Shown here: piece by piece, positions 9,581 through 18,712 of the stretch
Layout of the letters: every line of letters starts with the position of its first letter
Position numbering within the stretch: position 1 is the first letter of the stretch
Assembly (NCBI GenBank): GCA_963676875.1
Contig: OY781436.1
Span: 992,001-1,056,000, forward strand
Direction: 5' to 3'
Length of the DNA: 64,000 nt
From: UBA6244 sp963676875
GTDB taxonomy: Bacteria; Bacteroidota; Bacteroidia; Bacteroidales; F082
Notes under the pieces: model-generated
What the model was told of the DNA's origin: nothing
What the model saw: only the letters and a program-made list of their open reading frames with translations
Databases searched by the model: none
Position numbers and translations under genes: made by a program

Positions 9581-9859
9581 TTAAACTACTGCGAGTATAT
9601 CTTTTTCGCTCATAATCAGGTAACTGACACCTTCGATATTGATTTCGGTGCCGGCATATTTTCCGTAAAGCACCTGGTCGTTTACCTTCACGGTAACGGG
9701 AGTTTCTTTGTTTTCATCTGGAACAGCAACAACAACACCTTGTTGAGGTTTCTCTTTTGCAGTATCAGGAATGATAATTCCCGAAGCGGTCTTTTCTTCA
9801 GCTGGGGCAGGCAATATAACCACCCGATCGCCCAACGGTTTAATGTTGATTTTATCCAT
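9581..9859 (-). CDS. groES: Co-chaperonin GroES (Hsp10)
   Basis: A 92-residue co-chaperonin with IKPLGDRVVILPAP at the N-terminus, the mobile loop EEKTASGIIIPDTAKEKPQ and GTEINIEGVSYLIMSEKDI at the end. First gene of the groES-groEL operon. No CIRCE-type TTAGCACTC repeat is visible upstream. Confidence 0.97.
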   Translation of the reverse strand: MDKINIKPLGDRVVILPAPAEEKTASGIIIPDTAKEKPQQGVVVAVPDENKETPVTVKVNDQVLYGKYAGTEINIEGVSYLIMSEKDILAVV

Positions 9860-9926
9860 TTGTAATTCTGTTTTATGATCGTTGGTAGCCCTACTGTCAT
9901 AATTTGTGCCAAACTACCAGACAAAA

Positions 9927-9961
9927 AAAATGTCAGAATGTTTATGACATTCTGACATTTT
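9927..9961 (-). terminator. Hairpin terminator after secG
   Basis: TGTCAGAATGT and ACATTCTGACA form a perfect 11-bp stem around a 5-base loop, extended by flanking A and T runs. On the minus strand it ends in eight T. It separates secG from the groES promoter region. Confidence 0.85.
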
Positions 9962-9983
9962 ACATCATGCGATGTATTAATAT

Positions 9984-10331
9984 CTATTCTGCGTTGTTGT
10001 CGGTATCTTCGGCAGGAGGAGCTTGAAAGTCGATGGGTGCAGCGGTGCTTTCACCGGCCACTTGTTCGATAACCTCTGACTGGTTAGGATCAGCAACGCC
10101 AAAATCGCGTGGGATAATCATGGTGGCTGTTAAGCTCAACACCAGTAATGCGATGGCCAAACCCCAGGAGGCCTTTTCAAGAAAGTCGGCAGTCTGCCTC
10201 ACACCCATAAATTGCGCACCACCGGAAGCGAAGTTTGTGGCCAAACCACCACCTTTTGGGTTCTGAACAAGTACAATTAGTCCAAGTAACACACTCACCA
10301 CCAAAATCAATATTGAAACAAAAATATACAT
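9984..10331 (-). CDS. secG: Preprotein translocase subunit SecG
   Basis: A 115-residue membrane protein with two hydrophobic helices (residues about 2-22 and 56-76) separated by the conserved QNPKGGGLATNFASGGAQFMG loop and LEKASWGLAI. An acidic, low-complexity C-terminal tail is common in Bacteroidota. SecG assists the SecYEG channel. It follows the TPR gene by 11 bp, so it is probably the last gene of the lptE-like operon. Confidence 0.94.
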   Translation of the reverse strand: MYIFVSILILVVSVLLGLIVLVQNPKGGGLATNFASGGAQFMGVRQTADFLEKASWGLAIALLVLSLTATMIIPRDFGVADPNQSEVIEQVAGESTAAPIDFQAPPAEDTDNNAE

Positions 10332-10342
10332 CGATTTAATTT

Positions 10343-11206
10343 TTAAGTATTTAGTTCTTTCTCTGCTTTTTCAATCAGGGCTGCAAAGTAACTACTTTTT
10401 TCCGGATATTTCAAACTTAATTTTTGATAAATTTTTATGGCTTTTTGCAAGTGTCCCTGATCGTAATAAATGGTAGCCAAAGTCTCACTTACAATGCTTT
10501 CCTGATCGACTACACTTTCTTTTGCCACATCCAGTGGGTTGAAGAAGGTGGCCTTAGGCCGTGTAATACTGGGTTGGTTTTTAATAAATTCATCCAGTAT
10601 TTCTTCCTTTGTTTTGTTAGCTGATTTGGCTTTGGACTTAGCCGGCTTTTTCTTTGGCTTAACCTCAATCTCCACATCCTTTTCGGGAGGTCCGTCTTTT
10701 TTCAGCTCCTCAATGTGTCGGTTGACGATTTCCTTGAGTTCAAGTATGGACAAATCAAAGTCGGACATGGGCGCGGCAGACTCGGTATCTACCAAGGGTT
10801 GAGCAGAAGGAGTATCGGGAATTTCCGCATCGGTGGTTGTATCAGGTTCGGTGGCAGGTTCCACTTCTTCAGCAGCCTTCTTTGCATGCGCTTCATCCGT
10901 TTTGGTCTCCGGTTTAACCTCTTCTTTCAATTCCTCGTCAGGCAGGATAATTCTAACATTGGATTGACCTGCGCGATCGATGTGCTTTTTAAGTATGCTC
11001 CGGTTGCCCGAATAAATGGCCGTTGTGCGCAATTCGGTTTCGTAACGCACATCGTTTTCCTTGTATTGATTAACTGAAAGCAGAATGCGCGTGGAAGAAC
11101 AATAGGGAAATTCATACACCAATGAAATTAAACCCGCAATGGTTTGATCATTCAGTTTGTCGGGATGTTGCAGATATTCAATAAATTCCACTTTGTTCAT
11201 GCGCAT
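10343..11206 (-). CDS. TPR-containing protein between lptE-like and secG genes
   Basis: A 287-residue protein with three parts: an N-terminal helical region of about 95 residues, a long acidic/Pro-Ala-rich linker (about 100-210) and a C-terminal tetratricopeptide-like pair (ETLATIYYDQGHLQKAIKIY and following). No signal peptide. The order lptE-like, TPR protein, secG is recurrent in Bacteroidia, suggesting an envelope or secretion role, but no function can be assigned. Confidence 0.75.
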   Translation of the reverse strand: MRMNKVEFIEYLQHPDKLNDQTIAGLISLVYEFPYCSSTRILLSVNQYKENDVRYETELRTTAIYSGNRSILKKHIDRAGQSNVRIILPDEELKEEVKPETKTDEAHAKKAAEEVEPATEPDTTTDAEIPDTPSAQPLVDTESAAPMSDFDLSILELKEIVNRHIEELKKDGPPEKDVEIEVKPKKKPAKSKAKSANKTKEEILDEFIKNQPSITRPKATFFNPLDVAKESVVDQESIVSETLATIYYDQGHLQKAIKIYQKLSLKYPEKSSYFAALIEKAEKELNT

Positions 11207-11241
11207 CGGATTTAGTTCGTTACTTCATGCCTTTTTGGTAT

Positions 11242-11769
11242 TTACCAGTTGATTACCGCTTTATTAAAGATATCGTCGGCAAGCATTTCGCTCAGCTCAT
11301 CAATGAGTTGCGACTTCACCGAGTTGTAATCCGTGTTGGAGGCATAATCAATAAACTGTGTAAATTTAGTATCAAAATCCTTATCAGGCTCATATTTATT
11401 TGAAAATCTTACTTCTATGGTAATTGTAAGGCGGTTAAGAGCCGAAGTTTGGTCGCCCTGTATGGCCACGGGAGTTGTTTTATAATCGAAAATAACCCCT
11501 TCCATGGCCAAATCACCATTTCGTTCCACCATGGCCAGATTGGTTTGACTGGTAAATTTATCACGCAGGGCATCGGTAAAAATGGAACTCAGGGTGGGCT
11601 CAACCAACGAAGCCTGATTAGGGAAATATTGAATGGATACCGTTTTGGCTTCCGGTGGTATGGAGGCTCCGGTAAAGGAATAAACACCACATGATGAAAA
11701 GGTGAACAGGAATAATCCTAACATCAACACCCATGTGCGCAACCAAATTTTCTGCCCGAGTAAGTTCAT
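11242..11769 (-). CDS. lptE: LptE-like outer-membrane lipoprotein
   Basis: A 175-residue lipoprotein with signal sequence and lipobox FSSC-GVYSFTG. It continues with the ASIPPEAKTVSIQYFPN segment and beta-rich body of the Bacteroidota LptE family, which supports LptD in placing LPS in the outer membrane. The ATG directly abuts the stop of the upstream sigma-54 activator gene, implying translational coupling. LptE assignment rests on context and pattern rather than on a strict motif. Confidence 0.8.
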   Translation of the reverse strand: MNLLGQKIWLRTWVLMLGLFLFTFSSCGVYSFTGASIPPEAKTVSIQYFPNQASLVEPTLSSIFTDALRDKFTSQTNLAMVERNGDLAMEGVIFDYKTTPVAIQGDQTSALNRLTITIEVRFSNKYEPDKDFDTKFTQFIDYASNTDYNSVKSQLIDELSEMLADDIFNKAVINW

Positions 11770-13011
11770 TTACTTTATGTTATATTCTTTTATCTTACGA
11801 TACAAAGTCCGTTCCGAAATCCCCAGTTCCTGAGCGGCATTTTTACGTTTTCCGCGATGCTTTTCCAATGCCTTTTTAATCATCTCACGTTCTTTGTCGG
11901 TGAGCGATAAGGATTCTTCAATCACTTCGGGATGATCGTAATCGTCAATATCCACATCATCATTTTCCTCCTTACGGGGATGACTAATTTCCATTTGATC
12001 CATAATTCTTCGTTCCTGAGGAAGCAAATCAGCACTAAAATCCTTCACCAACAATGCCTTGGTTTGTTCCATTTCCTCGTGATGTTCCTCTTTGTCCAGC
12101 AAACCCAACACAATCTTTTTAAGTTCGCCCATATCGCGTTTCATGTCGAATAGCACTTTATAAAGCAATTCGCGTTCCGAGAAACTTTCTTCTTCCGTTT
12201 TGTGATAAAGTACGGGCAAACCTGTATTATTGGCCACGGGCAAATAGCGACTAAGGGTAGGTGCATCAACAAGTTTTTCCTGTTCAATAATGGAAATCTG
12301 CTCTGTCATATTTTTCAACTGGCGTATATTTCCGGGCCAGTAGTAATTGCGCAGAACACGTATGGCATCGTCGGTGAGATGAAGGGCCGGCATGCGGTAT
12401 TTTTCGGCAAAATCGGCTGCAAACTTTCTAAATAACAGATGGATATCATCTTTCCGTTCTCGCAAAGGCGGCACAAAAATAGGTACCGAATTCAGTCGAT
12501 AGAACAAATCCTGACGAAATTTATTTTTCTCGATGGCTTTAGGGATGTCCACATTGCTGGCTGCCACCACACGCACGTTGGTTTTGATTACCTTGGAAGA
12601 ACCTACCTTGAAGAACTCTCCGGTTTCTAGTACACGCAGCAACCGAACCTGAGTTGATAAGGGTAGTTCAGCCACCTCGTCCAGAAAAATGGTTCCACCG
12701 TCTGCCACCTCAAAATATCCTTTTCGAGCCTCGTGAGCTCCTGTAAATGAACCTTTTTCATGTCCAAACAATTCAGAATCGATGGTTCCTTCAGGAATAG
12801 CACCACAGTTAACGGCAATATAATGACCGTGTTTGCGTGCACTGGCCTGATGAATTACCTTTGGAAATGACTCCTTGCCTGTACCACTTTCTCCCGTTAT
12901 TAAAACCGTTAAATCAGTTGGCGCTACTTGCATGGCAATATCGATGGCACGATTGAGCAAGGGTGAGTTGCCAATAATTCCAAAACGTTGTTTTATTGAT
13001 TGTACATCCAT
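11770..13011 (-). CDS. Sigma-54-dependent transcriptional activator without receiver domain
   Basis: A 413-residue activator. The AAA+ domain begins within 20 residues of the N-terminus and shows Walker A GESGTGKES, the sigma-54 contact loop GSFTGA (a GAFTGA variant) and Walker B GGTIFLDEVAELP. A linker rich in acidic residues leads to a C-terminal Fis-type HTH (KNAAQELGISERTLYRKIKEY). There is no N-terminal receiver or sensor domain, so activity must be controlled by level or partner. This is the activator usually found upstream of lptE in Bacteroidia. No sigma-54 promoter with certain -24/-12 match was found nearby. Confidence 0.9.
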   Translation of the reverse strand: MDVQSIKQRFGIIGNSPLLNRAIDIAMQVAPTDLTVLITGESGTGKESFPKVIHQASARKHGHYIAVNCGAIPEGTIDSELFGHEKGSFTGAHEARKGYFEVADGGTIFLDEVAELPLSTQVRLLRVLETGEFFKVGSSKVIKTNVRVVAASNVDIPKAIEKNKFRQDLFYRLNSVPIFVPPLRERKDDIHLLFRKFAADFAEKYRMPALHLTDDAIRVLRNYYWPGNIRQLKNMTEQISIIEQEKLVDAPTLSRYLPVANNTGLPVLYHKTEEESFSERELLYKVLFDMKRDMGELKKIVLGLLDKEEHHEEMEQTKALLVKDFSADLLPQERRIMDQMEISHPRKEENDDVDIDDYDHPEVIEESLSLTDKEREMIKKALEKHRGKRKNAAQELGISERTLYRKIKEYNIK

Positions 13012-13068
13012 TCGTATATTTTTTGACCTTAAAATAGATTCTACTCTTCGCAGGTTTGGGAGAGCAAA

Positions 13069-15528
13069 CTATCTTAATTCTGCATTAAACTGTCGTTCCA
13101 TGGTCGTTCGTATCCGAGCCATGGTTTTTTCTATCACCTTGTCGGTGAGGGTTTTTTCTGTGTCTTCAAGTATAAACGATATGGCATAAGATTTCTTGCC
13201 CTCGGGAATTTTATCGCCTTCGTACACGTCAAACACATTCACTGATTGAAGAAGATTTCTCTCGGCTTTAAAAGCGGCATCACGTATATCGGAAAAAGAA
13301 ATATTTTTATCGAGCAGCAAGGCCAAATCACGCTTTACTGAAGGGAATTTATTGACGGGTTGATACGTGATGGCTGCCCCGGGCAAACGTTTCAAAGCCA
13401 AAGTCCAATTGATTTCGGCCATGAACACATCCTGCTTGATATCCATCAAACGCAACAATTTTTTACCCACCTTGCCGACGGTCGCCAGCACCTTGTCACC
13501 ATAGATGTATTCAAGTGCTTCGGCCAAATCGGAGGAGCCGGCTTCTCTCACATTGATTTGCTTTCTGTCGAGACCCATCCGAGAAATGATGGCTTCCACC
13601 CAACCTTTCATTTCATAAAAACCCATGGCTTTGTGGTCGAGATTCCAGCTTTCTTCGCCGATTTTTCCGGTGGCAACCAATAACAAGTGTTTTTCCTCAA
13701 AATAGTTTTTCACGCCTGCCTCCGGATTACCCCCAAGTTTTTTCTGATAAATATTTCCAAACTCAAATAAGCGCAGGTTGCTTTCGCGTCGGTTGATATT
13801 GTAAGCTATCACTTCCAATCCGCCGAAAATAAGCGACTGACGCAGCACGTTCAAATCTTTACTTAAAGGGTTTAACAACTCAACACTTTGCTTTTCGTCC
13901 ATATCCTGACTGGCTTCGGCATACGCTCCTTTGGTCAAGGAGTTGTTCATCATCTCCACCATTCCCTGAGCCACCAAATATTCCGCCATGACTTGCTGAA
14001 TTTTTTCCACATCGGGCTTTTGCCTGATATTAAGCGACGAATGAAGTTTTCCGTCAGAATCCACATTGTTGATTCCATAAATTCGTAGAATTTCTTCAAT
14101 CACATCCACCTCGCGGGTAACATCCACTTTGAAGGTGGGAATAGATAGCAACAACCCTCCTTCTTTTTCTTCCAGAATACTGATTTCCAAATCGGTGAGG
14201 ATGGTTTTAATCATCTCTCTGTCGATGGATTGCCCGATCAAACGATCGATGCGTCGATACTGCACTTCTATTTCAACCGGCTTAACGGGCTCAGGATACA
14301 CATCTTTAATTCCCGACGACACCTGACCACCGGCCACTTCCTGCATGAGTAATATGGCACGCTTGAGGGCATAAACTGTTATATTTGGATCCACACCACG
14401 CTCAAACCTGAATGAAGCATCGGTTTGAAGTCCGTGAAGTTTGGATGTTTTTCGGATATGTTTAGGATCGAAACAGGCACTTTCCAGAAAAATGGCTGTG
14501 GTTTCATCGCTCACTCCCGAGGTCAACCCTCCAAAGACTCCGGCCATACACATGCCCGCCTCACTATTGCAAATCATCAGGTCCATAGCACCCAATTTAC
14601 GTTCCTCCTCATCCAATGTAACGAAAGGTGTGGCATCGGCCAGTTTCTTCACAACGACCTTATTTCCAATGATTTTTGAAGCATCAAAGGCGTGCAATGG
14701 CTGTCCGGTTTCGTGCAACACATAATTGGTGACATCCACGATGTTGTTGATGGGTCGCACGCCAATTCTTTCCAAGCGACTTGTAAGCCAATCGGGTGAT
14801 TCTTTTACCGTGATACCTGACAGGGTCACTCCGGCATATCGCGGACAGGCTTCGGCGTCAAGGACTTCCACCTTCACATCTAGGTCATTGTTCCGGACTT
14901 GAAAACTTTCCACATCGGGCATGGTCATTTTATACTTCCTGGTATTCAGCTCTTGATTGAGTCCGGCGGCCAAATCGCGGGCAACGCCCATGTGCGAAAC
15001 GGCATCGGAGCGGTTGGGGGTGAGTCCTATTTCAAAAATAACATCACTTTCGATGTTGAAATAATCGGCAGCCGCCGTGCCGGTTGTGGTATCCTTCGGC
15101 AATACCATGATACCATCGTGGGAGGTTCCCAGTCCAAGCTCATCTTCGGCACAAATCATCCCTTCGGAAACTTCGCCCCGAATCTTCGATTTTTTAATCT
15201 CAAACGATTCATCACCACTATACAATCTGGTACCAACGGTGGCCACCAATACCTTCTGACCCGCAGCTACATTTGGCGCTCCACATACAATGGGCAGAAC
15301 AATTCCCCCACCCACGTCCACGGTTGTAACATGTAGTTTATCAGCATTTTGATGTTTATCACAGGTGAGCACTTCACCAACAACAACCCCTGCCAATCCT
15401 CCGGGAACCGATTGAAATATTTCGGTTCCTTCTACCTCCAAACCTGTGTCGGTAAGCACGCGCGACACCAGTTCGGGTTCAACATCCAGGTTGATATACT
15501 GCTTTAGCCAGTTATAAGAAATCTTCAT
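13069..15528 (-). CDS. pheT: Phenylalanine-tRNA ligase beta subunit
   Basis: An 819-residue subunit that charges tRNA-Phe with PheS. Domains in order: N-terminal MKISYNWLKQYI, the OB-fold tRNA-binding domain (about 40-150, CGAPNVAAGQKVLVA), B3/B4 editing domain, B5 domain, core synthetase-like domain and C-terminal FDX-ACB anticodon-binding domain (about 725-819). Length is normal. pheS is not in the window, as is common in Bacteroidota where the subunits are unlinked. Confidence 0.96.
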   Translation of the reverse strand: MKISYNWLKQYINLDVEPELVSRVLTDTGLEVEGTEIFQSVPGGLAGVVVGEVLTCDKHQNADKLHVTTVDVGGGIVLPIVCGAPNVAAGQKVLVATVGTRLYSGDESFEIKKSKIRGEVSEGMICAEDELGLGTSHDGIMVLPKDTTTGTAAADYFNIESDVIFEIGLTPNRSDAVSHMGVARDLAAGLNQELNTRKYKMTMPDVESFQVRNNDLDVKVEVLDAEACPRYAGVTLSGITVKESPDWLTSRLERIGVRPINNIVDVTNYVLHETGQPLHAFDASKIIGNKVVVKKLADATPFVTLDEEERKLGAMDLMICNSEAGMCMAGVFGGLTSGVSDETTAIFLESACFDPKHIRKTSKLHGLQTDASFRFERGVDPNITVYALKRAILLMQEVAGGQVSSGIKDVYPEPVKPVEIEVQYRRIDRLIGQSIDREMIKTILTDLEISILEEKEGGLLLSIPTFKVDVTREVDVIEEILRIYGINNVDSDGKLHSSLNIRQKPDVEKIQQVMAEYLVAQGMVEMMNNSLTKGAYAEASQDMDEKQSVELLNPLSKDLNVLRQSLIFGGLEVIAYNINRRESNLRLFEFGNIYQKKLGGNPEAGVKNYFEEKHLLLVATGKIGEESWNLDHKAMGFYEMKGWVEAIISRMGLDRKQINVREAGSSDLAEALEYIYGDKVLATVGKVGKKLLRLMDIKQDVFMAEINWTLALKRLPGAAITYQPVNKFPSVKRDLALLLDKNISFSDIRDAAFKAERNLLQSVNVFDVYEGDKIPEGKKSYAISFILEDTEKTLTDKVIEKTMARIRTTMERQFNAELR

Positions 15529-15627
15529 TACAAAAATATTTGAACTTGAATGGGCAAAAGTAACGAAAATCGGCCATTCTATATCACCGGAATGACAAAG
15601 ACTGCATATTTGTCAGGTGTTTTTGAT

Positions 15628-17733
15628 TTAGGAAATTCGTCCCCAGTTGCGTTGTTGCTGACGCATTTGGAGCAGGTGAGTACTAAGTAGAACATTTTCG
15701 GGTTCGGCCAACTGCTCGTCGTTGTCGAGGATATCTTCGGCAACCTTGCGTGTAAGGGCAATTAATTCGCCATCTTTAGCCAGGTTGGCGATACGCAAAT
15801 CAAGCACGCCCGACTGCTGAGTTCCTTGCATGTCGCCCGGACCGCGCAATTTCAGGTCGGCTTCAGCAATCTCAAAACCATCATTGCTCTTCACCATAAT
15901 TTCCATGCGCTTGCGACCCTCAGCCGTGAGTTTATAATCCGACATCAGGATACAATAGGATTGGTCGGCGCCCCTACCAACACGTCCCCGTAACTGGTGT
16001 AACTGGGATAAACCAAAACGTTCGGCATTTTCAATGACCATCACCGAAGCATTGGGCACATCCACACCCACTTCGATGACCGTAGTAGATACCATGATAT
16101 CGGTTTTACCCTCCACAAACCGTTGCATTTCGAAGTCCTTTTCATCGGGTTTCATCCGTCCGTGGAGGACACTCACCTGATATTCGGGCAATGGAAAATC
16201 CCGCTGTATAAGTTCAAAACCCTCCATCAAATTTTTCAAATCCAGCTTTTCAGATTCAGAAATAAGTGGATACACGATATAAATCTGTCTTCCCAATTTG
16301 ATTTGGCTGCGAATGAAACCCATCACATACAAACGTTTTGAATCGAAATAGTGTACCGTTTTGATGGGCTTTCGTCCGGGGGGCAACTCATCAATAACCG
16401 ACACATCCAGGTTTCCATACAAAGTCATGGCCAGGGTGCGCGGTATGGGGGTAGCCGTCATGACCAACACGTGAGGAAGTACAGGACTTTTTTTCCACAA
16501 CTTGGCCCGCTGCACCACCCCAAAACGATGCTGCTCGTCGATGACCACGAAACCCAGGTTTTTAAACTGCACCGTATCTTCAATCACAGCATGTGTTCCA
16601 ATGAGCAATTGCAATTTACCTTCCAGTAATCGTTCATGAATATGTGTGCGCTGTTTCTTTTTGGTTGTTCCGGTAAGCAAGGCGACTTCAATGTCCATAT
16701 CGCCTAAAAAATTGGTGATACTTTTAAAATGCTGGATCGCCAAAATTTCTGTCGGTGCCATCAGGCAGGCTTGAAAACCATTGTCGATGGCGAGCAATAT
16801 AATCATCAGTGCCACAAGGGTTTTACCACTACCCACATCCCCTTGAAGCAATCGGTTCATCTGTCGGCCGGTTTTCATATCCATGCGCATTTCTTTAATC
16901 ACGCGTTTTTGGGCATTGGTTAATTCAAAAGGAATGTGGTTTTCGTAAAACTCAAGAAAAAGCGGACCTACCTTTTCAAAAACTTGTCCGGAAAATTTAC
17001 GTTGGAGCTTGTTTTTCTGCGTAAGCATATCCAACTGAATATAAAGCAATTCCTCGAACTTGAGTCGCTGAGTGGCTTCGGGAATTTGTGATATATCTTC
17101 GGGAAAATGGATATTTACCAACGCAGGTTTTCGAGCCATCAATCCATGTTTGTTGATTAGGTATTGAGGCAAATTTTCCTGGATTCGATTAACGGTTTGA
17201 TTGAGCAATTCACGCACTAAAAACCCAATACCGCGGGAGCCTAGTCCTACATTTTTCAATTTCTCGGTGGTGCTGTATATTCCCTCCAATCTGGGTCCTG
17301 AGATGGCCCGAACTTCACCGGTATCGTCTTCCACCTCGGGGTGTACCAAATTAAATCTATTCCTAAAAACCGATGGTTTGCCAAAAATATAAAAGGATTT
17401 CCCAATGGTAAAATGGTTAACCACCCAACGCAATCCTCTGAAAAATACCAAATCTATACTTCCTGATGCATCAGCCACGGTAACGGTAACGTAGGCCGAA
17501 CGTTTTACGCCACTTTGCTCCACCGATTGCACCCGGGCACGAATTTGAACATAGGCGGTATCGTTGATGATATCCCGGATTTGCACCACCTGACTTTTGT
17601 CCACATACCGAAAAGGATAGTAATTGAGCAAATCGTCGTAAACAGCTATTCCCAACTCCTTTTGTAGCAGTTCGGCCTTTTTGGGACCCACACCTTTAAG
17701 GTAGGTGATCGGAGTTTGAAAAATATCTGCCAT
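15628..17733 (-). CDS. recG: ATP-dependent DNA helicase RecG
   Basis: A 701-residue helicase that remodels stalled forks and branched DNA. An N-terminal wedge/OB domain (TYLKGVGPKKAELL, then YVQIRARVQSVEQSG) is followed by helicase motifs: Walker A LLQGDVGSGKT, the DEQH box VIDEQHRFG, TATPIPRTL, and motif VI QLHQLRGRVGRG. Length and motif set are complete. A TAACTTTG box lies 23-30 bp before the start codon on the coding strand. Confidence 0.96.
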   Translation of the reverse strand: MADIFQTPITYLKGVGPKKAELLQKELGIAVYDDLLNYYPFRYVDKSQVVQIRDIINDTAYVQIRARVQSVEQSGVKRSAYVTVTVADASGSIDLVFFRGLRWVVNHFTIGKSFYIFGKPSVFRNRFNLVHPEVEDDTGEVRAISGPRLEGIYSTTEKLKNVGLGSRGIGFLVRELLNQTVNRIQENLPQYLINKHGLMARKPALVNIHFPEDISQIPEATQRLKFEELLYIQLDMLTQKNKLQRKFSGQVFEKVGPLFLEFYENHIPFELTNAQKRVIKEMRMDMKTGRQMNRLLQGDVGSGKTLVALMIILLAIDNGFQACLMAPTEILAIQHFKSITNFLGDMDIEVALLTGTTKKKQRTHIHERLLEGKLQLLIGTHAVIEDTVQFKNLGFVVIDEQHRFGVVQRAKLWKKSPVLPHVLVMTATPIPRTLAMTLYGNLDVSVIDELPPGRKPIKTVHYFDSKRLYVMGFIRSQIKLGRQIYIVYPLISESEKLDLKNLMEGFELIQRDFPLPEYQVSVLHGRMKPDEKDFEMQRFVEGKTDIMVSTTVIEVGVDVPNASVMVIENAERFGLSQLHQLRGRVGRGADQSYCILMSDYKLTAEGRKRMEIMVKSNDGFEIAEADLKLRGPGDMQGTQQSGVLDLRIANLAKDGELIALTRKVAEDILDNDEQLAEPENVLLSTHLLQMRQQQRNWGRIS

Positions 17734-17755
17734 TTATCGTATGAAGGTTAACAAG

Positions 17756-17763
17756 CAAAGTTA
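17756..17763 (-). promoter_or_regulatory. -7 box of the recG promoter
   Basis: Minus-strand TAACTTTG matches TAnnTTTG between the gldN terminator and the recG start. No clear -33 TTTG is seen. Confidence 0.4.
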
Positions 17764-17804
17764 GGGATAATCTCGTCAGGTGAACCCGGAAAAAAGTCGA
17801 AAAA

Positions 17805-17830
17805 AAAACTCCCCGAATTTGGGGAGTTTT
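17805..17830 (-). terminator. Terminator of the por/gld operon
   Basis: AAAACTCCCC and GGGGAGTTTT form a perfect 10-bp stem with a 6-base loop. On the minus strand it ends in a run of T, 20 bases after the porN/gldN stop. Confidence 0.9.
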
Positions 17831-17850
17831 CTGTGAGTTATAATTTTGTC

Positions 17851-18699
17851 CTAGTACTGCCAGAGGTCTTCCTCAAAGCGGAACATTTCGCGTTTGATGC
17901 GTTCTGATTCCAATAGGGCATCCACTCCGGTTGCATAGGCATTGATACGTCGGTCGTAAACGTTTTGTTCTTTATATATATAGCTATCGAACAAGCGTTT
18001 CCAGAACACCTCATCGTAGGTAAGGCGCATGGCCGAGTTGAATTCGTTGAAAACTAAAGCCTGAGCCAATACTTCCCGGGCCTGGGCATAGCTAATCCAG
18101 AACATGGGCTCGGTAACCTCCTGACCGTCGCGTTCCTTTATCATCACAGGACAAAGGGCGATGATGCGTACCATCATCTGACTGCGTTGTTTATCAAAAT
18201 ACCAGTCTTCTTTAACCCTCAACCTCATCACCTTGGTGGGATCGAAACTGGTGATAATCACCGTATCGTACTCCTCATAAGGAGGATAGGGACGGCGACC
18301 CATTTGGTGCAGGGTATCCGTTTGCCGTCCTACAATTTCATTATAGGTTATGGGCACCAGCAACTCGTCGGTATTAGACAGATCGTAGGCGGTAAAGTGA
18401 CCTCCTTCTTTCAATGCATCAAGAATAACCATGATGAATGACTTCCAATTTTGTTGTGGATCGAGGGGATAGTAGAATCTTTGGTTAAACTTTTGCCTAA
18501 AATCTATTTCTCTCCACAACCGTTTCGACCACATCACGTCGGCCTTACGAATGGTAGGAAAGGGAATTGGTTTTACATCCACACTCCAGGATTCTTCGGG
18601 GAAAAGCCCATCAACGGGGGCTTCATCGATGATCTGTGCTACCGAAGAAACGGAGAGCAGCATGGAGAATGCGAATATGGCAACAAACAATTTTTTCAT
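17851..18699 (-). CDS. gldN: Type IX secretion / gliding protein GldN (PorN)
   Basis: A 282-residue secreted protein with signal peptide ending near SSVAQ. Its body shows KADVMWSKRLWREIDFRQKFNQ and YPLDP motifs typical of GldN/PorN. In the type IX secretion machine PorN associates with PorK in periplasmic rings under the outer membrane. It is the last gene of the porP-K-L-M-N cluster, followed by a strong terminator. Confidence 0.95.
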   Translation of the reverse strand: MKKLFVAIFAFSMLLSVSSVAQIIDEAPVDGLFPEESWSVDVKPIPFPTIRKADVMWSKRLWREIDFRQKFNQRFYYPLDPQQNWKSFIMVILDALKEGGHFTAYDLSNTDELLVPITYNEIVGRQTDTLHQMGRRPYPPYEEYDTVIITSFDPTKVMRLRVKEDWYFDKQRSQMMVRIIALCPVMIKERDGQEVTEPMFWISYAQAREVLAQALVFNEFNSAMRLTYDEVFWKRLFDSYIYKEQNVYDRRINAYATGVDALLESERIKREMFRFEEDLWQY

Positions 18700-18712
18700 C
18701 CTGTACAGTATT

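Noticed and set aside
9860..9925. Sigma-54 promoter upstream of groES (TGGCAC match)
   Set aside because: TGGCAC is present but the -12 GC element is missing at the required spacing.
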